Assembly: GCF_023016045.1 (NCBI RefSeq)
Contig: NZ_JALKAP010000014.1
Coordinates: 62,001 to 126,000 of the forward strand
Source: Marinobacter sp. S6332
GTDB taxonomy: Bacteria; Pseudomonadota; Gammaproteobacteria; Pseudomonadales; Oleiphilaceae
Direction: 5' to 3'
DNA length: 64,000 nt
How positions within the stretch are numbered: position 1 is the first letter of the stretch; each line of letters starts with the position of its first letter. Shown here one piece after another: positions 63,109 through 64,000 of the stretch. The notes beneath the pieces are model-generated. The model was given only the letters and a program-made list of their open reading frames with translations, was not told the DNA's origin and did not search any database. The translations under genes and the position numbers were made by a program.

Positions 63109-64000
63109 TTAATGACGCGGCTGTTGTCTATACAGCCGGAAGCAGTTTTTCCCCATCTTTTTGGCAGAATACATTGCTTGGTCTGCCTTACTGATCAAGG
63201 TGTCTACGTCGGCTCCATCGTTGGGATAGATAGAAATGCCAATGCTCGCACCTATAGTGGCTATGCCGCTATCTAACTGGAAGGGTTGAGACATATTTTC
63301 GATGATGCTTGCGGCAACGGCTCCGGCATCTTCTTCAGATATCCCGCCGTTTAATTGAATTATGAACTCATCACCGCCATAGCGAGCAACAAAATCCGCA
63401 TCTCTAAGACTATTCTCCAGACGCTCGCCAATCATCTCAAGGGCTTGGTCGCCAGCTTTGTGGCCGAAAGTGTCGTTGAGGGCTTTAAATCCATCAATAT
63501 CGATGAACAGAAGAGCGACATTCTCTTCATTTCGTTGGGCGCTGGCAATCATGGCTTCACTTAACTTCCTGAAAAGTCGCATATTTGCGAGCCCTGTTAG
63601 CTCATCGTAAATGGATTCCTGATAGAAGATATTCTTTTGCTCATGCACCAACCCTATGAGCACAGTCGATATGATCGACATAGCGAAGATCAGTTGAACC
63701 TCTAGCATTCCATGGTGTGAGTATCCAAACATTACATAAAATGAAAGCGTTAACAGGTTGCCAATAAACGCATACATTAGCCCGATGCCCAGCCCCCATT
63801 TAACGGAGGTCCAGATAATGGGGACCAGAATTAAATAATAGTAACTTGAGTAGTTTTCACTAAACTTACCCAAAGACACCACGAGGAAAGAGAGTGAGAT
63901 AATGATAAGGAATGCCGTTAGTTTGTCAGGCTTCAGTACCTCATCGACAAGCGTAGATCTTAAGCGTTTCCAGCCAGAGGATTTAACGTAAAAATAAAGC
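63109..64000 (-). CDS. membrane GGDEF diguanylate cyclase with MASE1-like sensor (partial, 5' end beyond window)
   Basis: The reading frame continues through the right edge of the window, so the N-terminus is missing. At least seven membrane segments precede ELTGLANMRLFRKLSEAM, and their pattern (YYYLILVPIIWTSVKWGLGIG, then ISTVLIGLVHEQKN) resembles the MASE1 sensor domain. The cyclase domain is complete: DIDGFKALNDTFGHKAGD and an intact RYGGDEFIIQL. It should make cyclic di-GMP. No EAL domain follows. It is separated by ~90 bp from the exporter gene downstream. Confidence 0.88.
   Translation of the reverse strand, partial: LYFYVKSSGWKRLRSTLVDEVLKPDKLTAFLIIISLSFLVVSLGKFSENYSSYYYLILVPIIWTSVKWGLGIGLMYAFIGNLLTLSFYVMFGYSHHGMLEVQLIFAMSIISTVLIGLVHEQKNIFYQESIYDELTGLANMRLFRKLSEAMIASAQRNEENVALLFIDIDGFKALNDTFGHKAGDQALEMIGERLENSLRDADFVARYGGDEFIIQLNGGISEEDAGAVAASIIENMSQPFQLDSGIATIGASIGISIYPNDGADVDTLISKADQAMYSAKKMGKNCFRLYRQQPRH

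Noticed and set aside
1..64000. CRISPR array, prophage, integron or IS element
   Set aside because: No regularly spaced repeats, transposase, integrase or phage genes were seen; all sizeable frames belong to chromosomal families or to unknown single genes.

Overview
The window is chromosomal DNA from a gammaproteobacterium. Gene content and order (rnr-rlmB-rpsF-rpsR-rplI-dnaB-alr; lolB-ispE-tRNA-prs-rplY-pth-ychF; hemA-prfA-prmC; nadD-rsfS-rlmH-mrdA-rodA-rlpA-dacA-ybeD-lipB) follow the Pseudomonas/Marinobacter/Oceanospirillales plan. The PPi-dependent phosphofructokinase, Anr-type FNR, RimB/RimK pair and the character of the intergenic repeat suggest a marine, Marinobacter-like bacterium; this placement is inference from remembered gene order, not from a search. 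Nearly all of the sequence is core genome. I see no transposase, integrase, prophage gene or CRISPR array.

Layout. 1-3453 (minus): a translationally coupled operon of two membrane proteins with degenerate GGDEF domains and a DedA-PAP2 fusion cut by the window edge. 3588-12623 (plus): proA, nadD, rsfS, rlmH, the elongasome genes mrdA-rodA, then rlpA, dacA, ybeD, lipB. 12620-16400: an active-type GGDEF protein, an ABC1/UbiB-like kinase, a YqaA membrane protein and a glutaredoxin. 16412-23181: PPi-phosphofructokinase divergent from mpl-ubiX, an acyl-CoA dehydrogenase and a large lipoprotein of unknown function. 23317-31894: tRNA-Leu, then the rnr to alr block, with a possible S6:S18 autoregulatory leader before rpsF. 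31904-41235: a mixed region with an RmlD-like protein, Anr under a perfect FNR box, a YlqF-type GTPase, a Spy-like protein, a small outer-membrane barrel, lipA, metY, a PACE-type exporter, tRNA-Met and rsuA. 41250-48249 (minus): ychF, pth, rplY, prs, tRNA-Gln, ispE, lolB and a TPR lipoprotein. 48498-52467 (plus): hemA, prfA, prmC, moeB, followed by a 30-bp perfect inverted repeat and convergent phrB. 54186-58796 (plus): a tight operon of a DUF432-like protein, MscS channel, RimB-like protease, RimK, an M14 AstE/AspA-type hydrolase and YjbQ. 58811-64000 (minus): amn, an unknown lipoprotein, a DHA2-type exporter and the 3' part of a MASE1-like GGDEF protein.

The most interesting unit is 54186-58796. 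It joins a membrane-tension channel to a protein glutamylation enzyme (RimK) and two hydrolases that could act on or reverse that modification. The known RimK substrate, ribosomal protein S6 (27123-27566), is in the same window and has a long acidic tail ending in Glu residues. I read the operon as a possible osmotic-stress to ribosome-modification module; the parts are recognised families, but their linkage is inference. Other points worth checking are the degenerate GGDEF pair, the 30-bp inverted repeat, the Anr autoregulation site, the possible S6:S18 leader, and an exporter with a good Shine-Dalgarno but no canonical start codon at the right distance.
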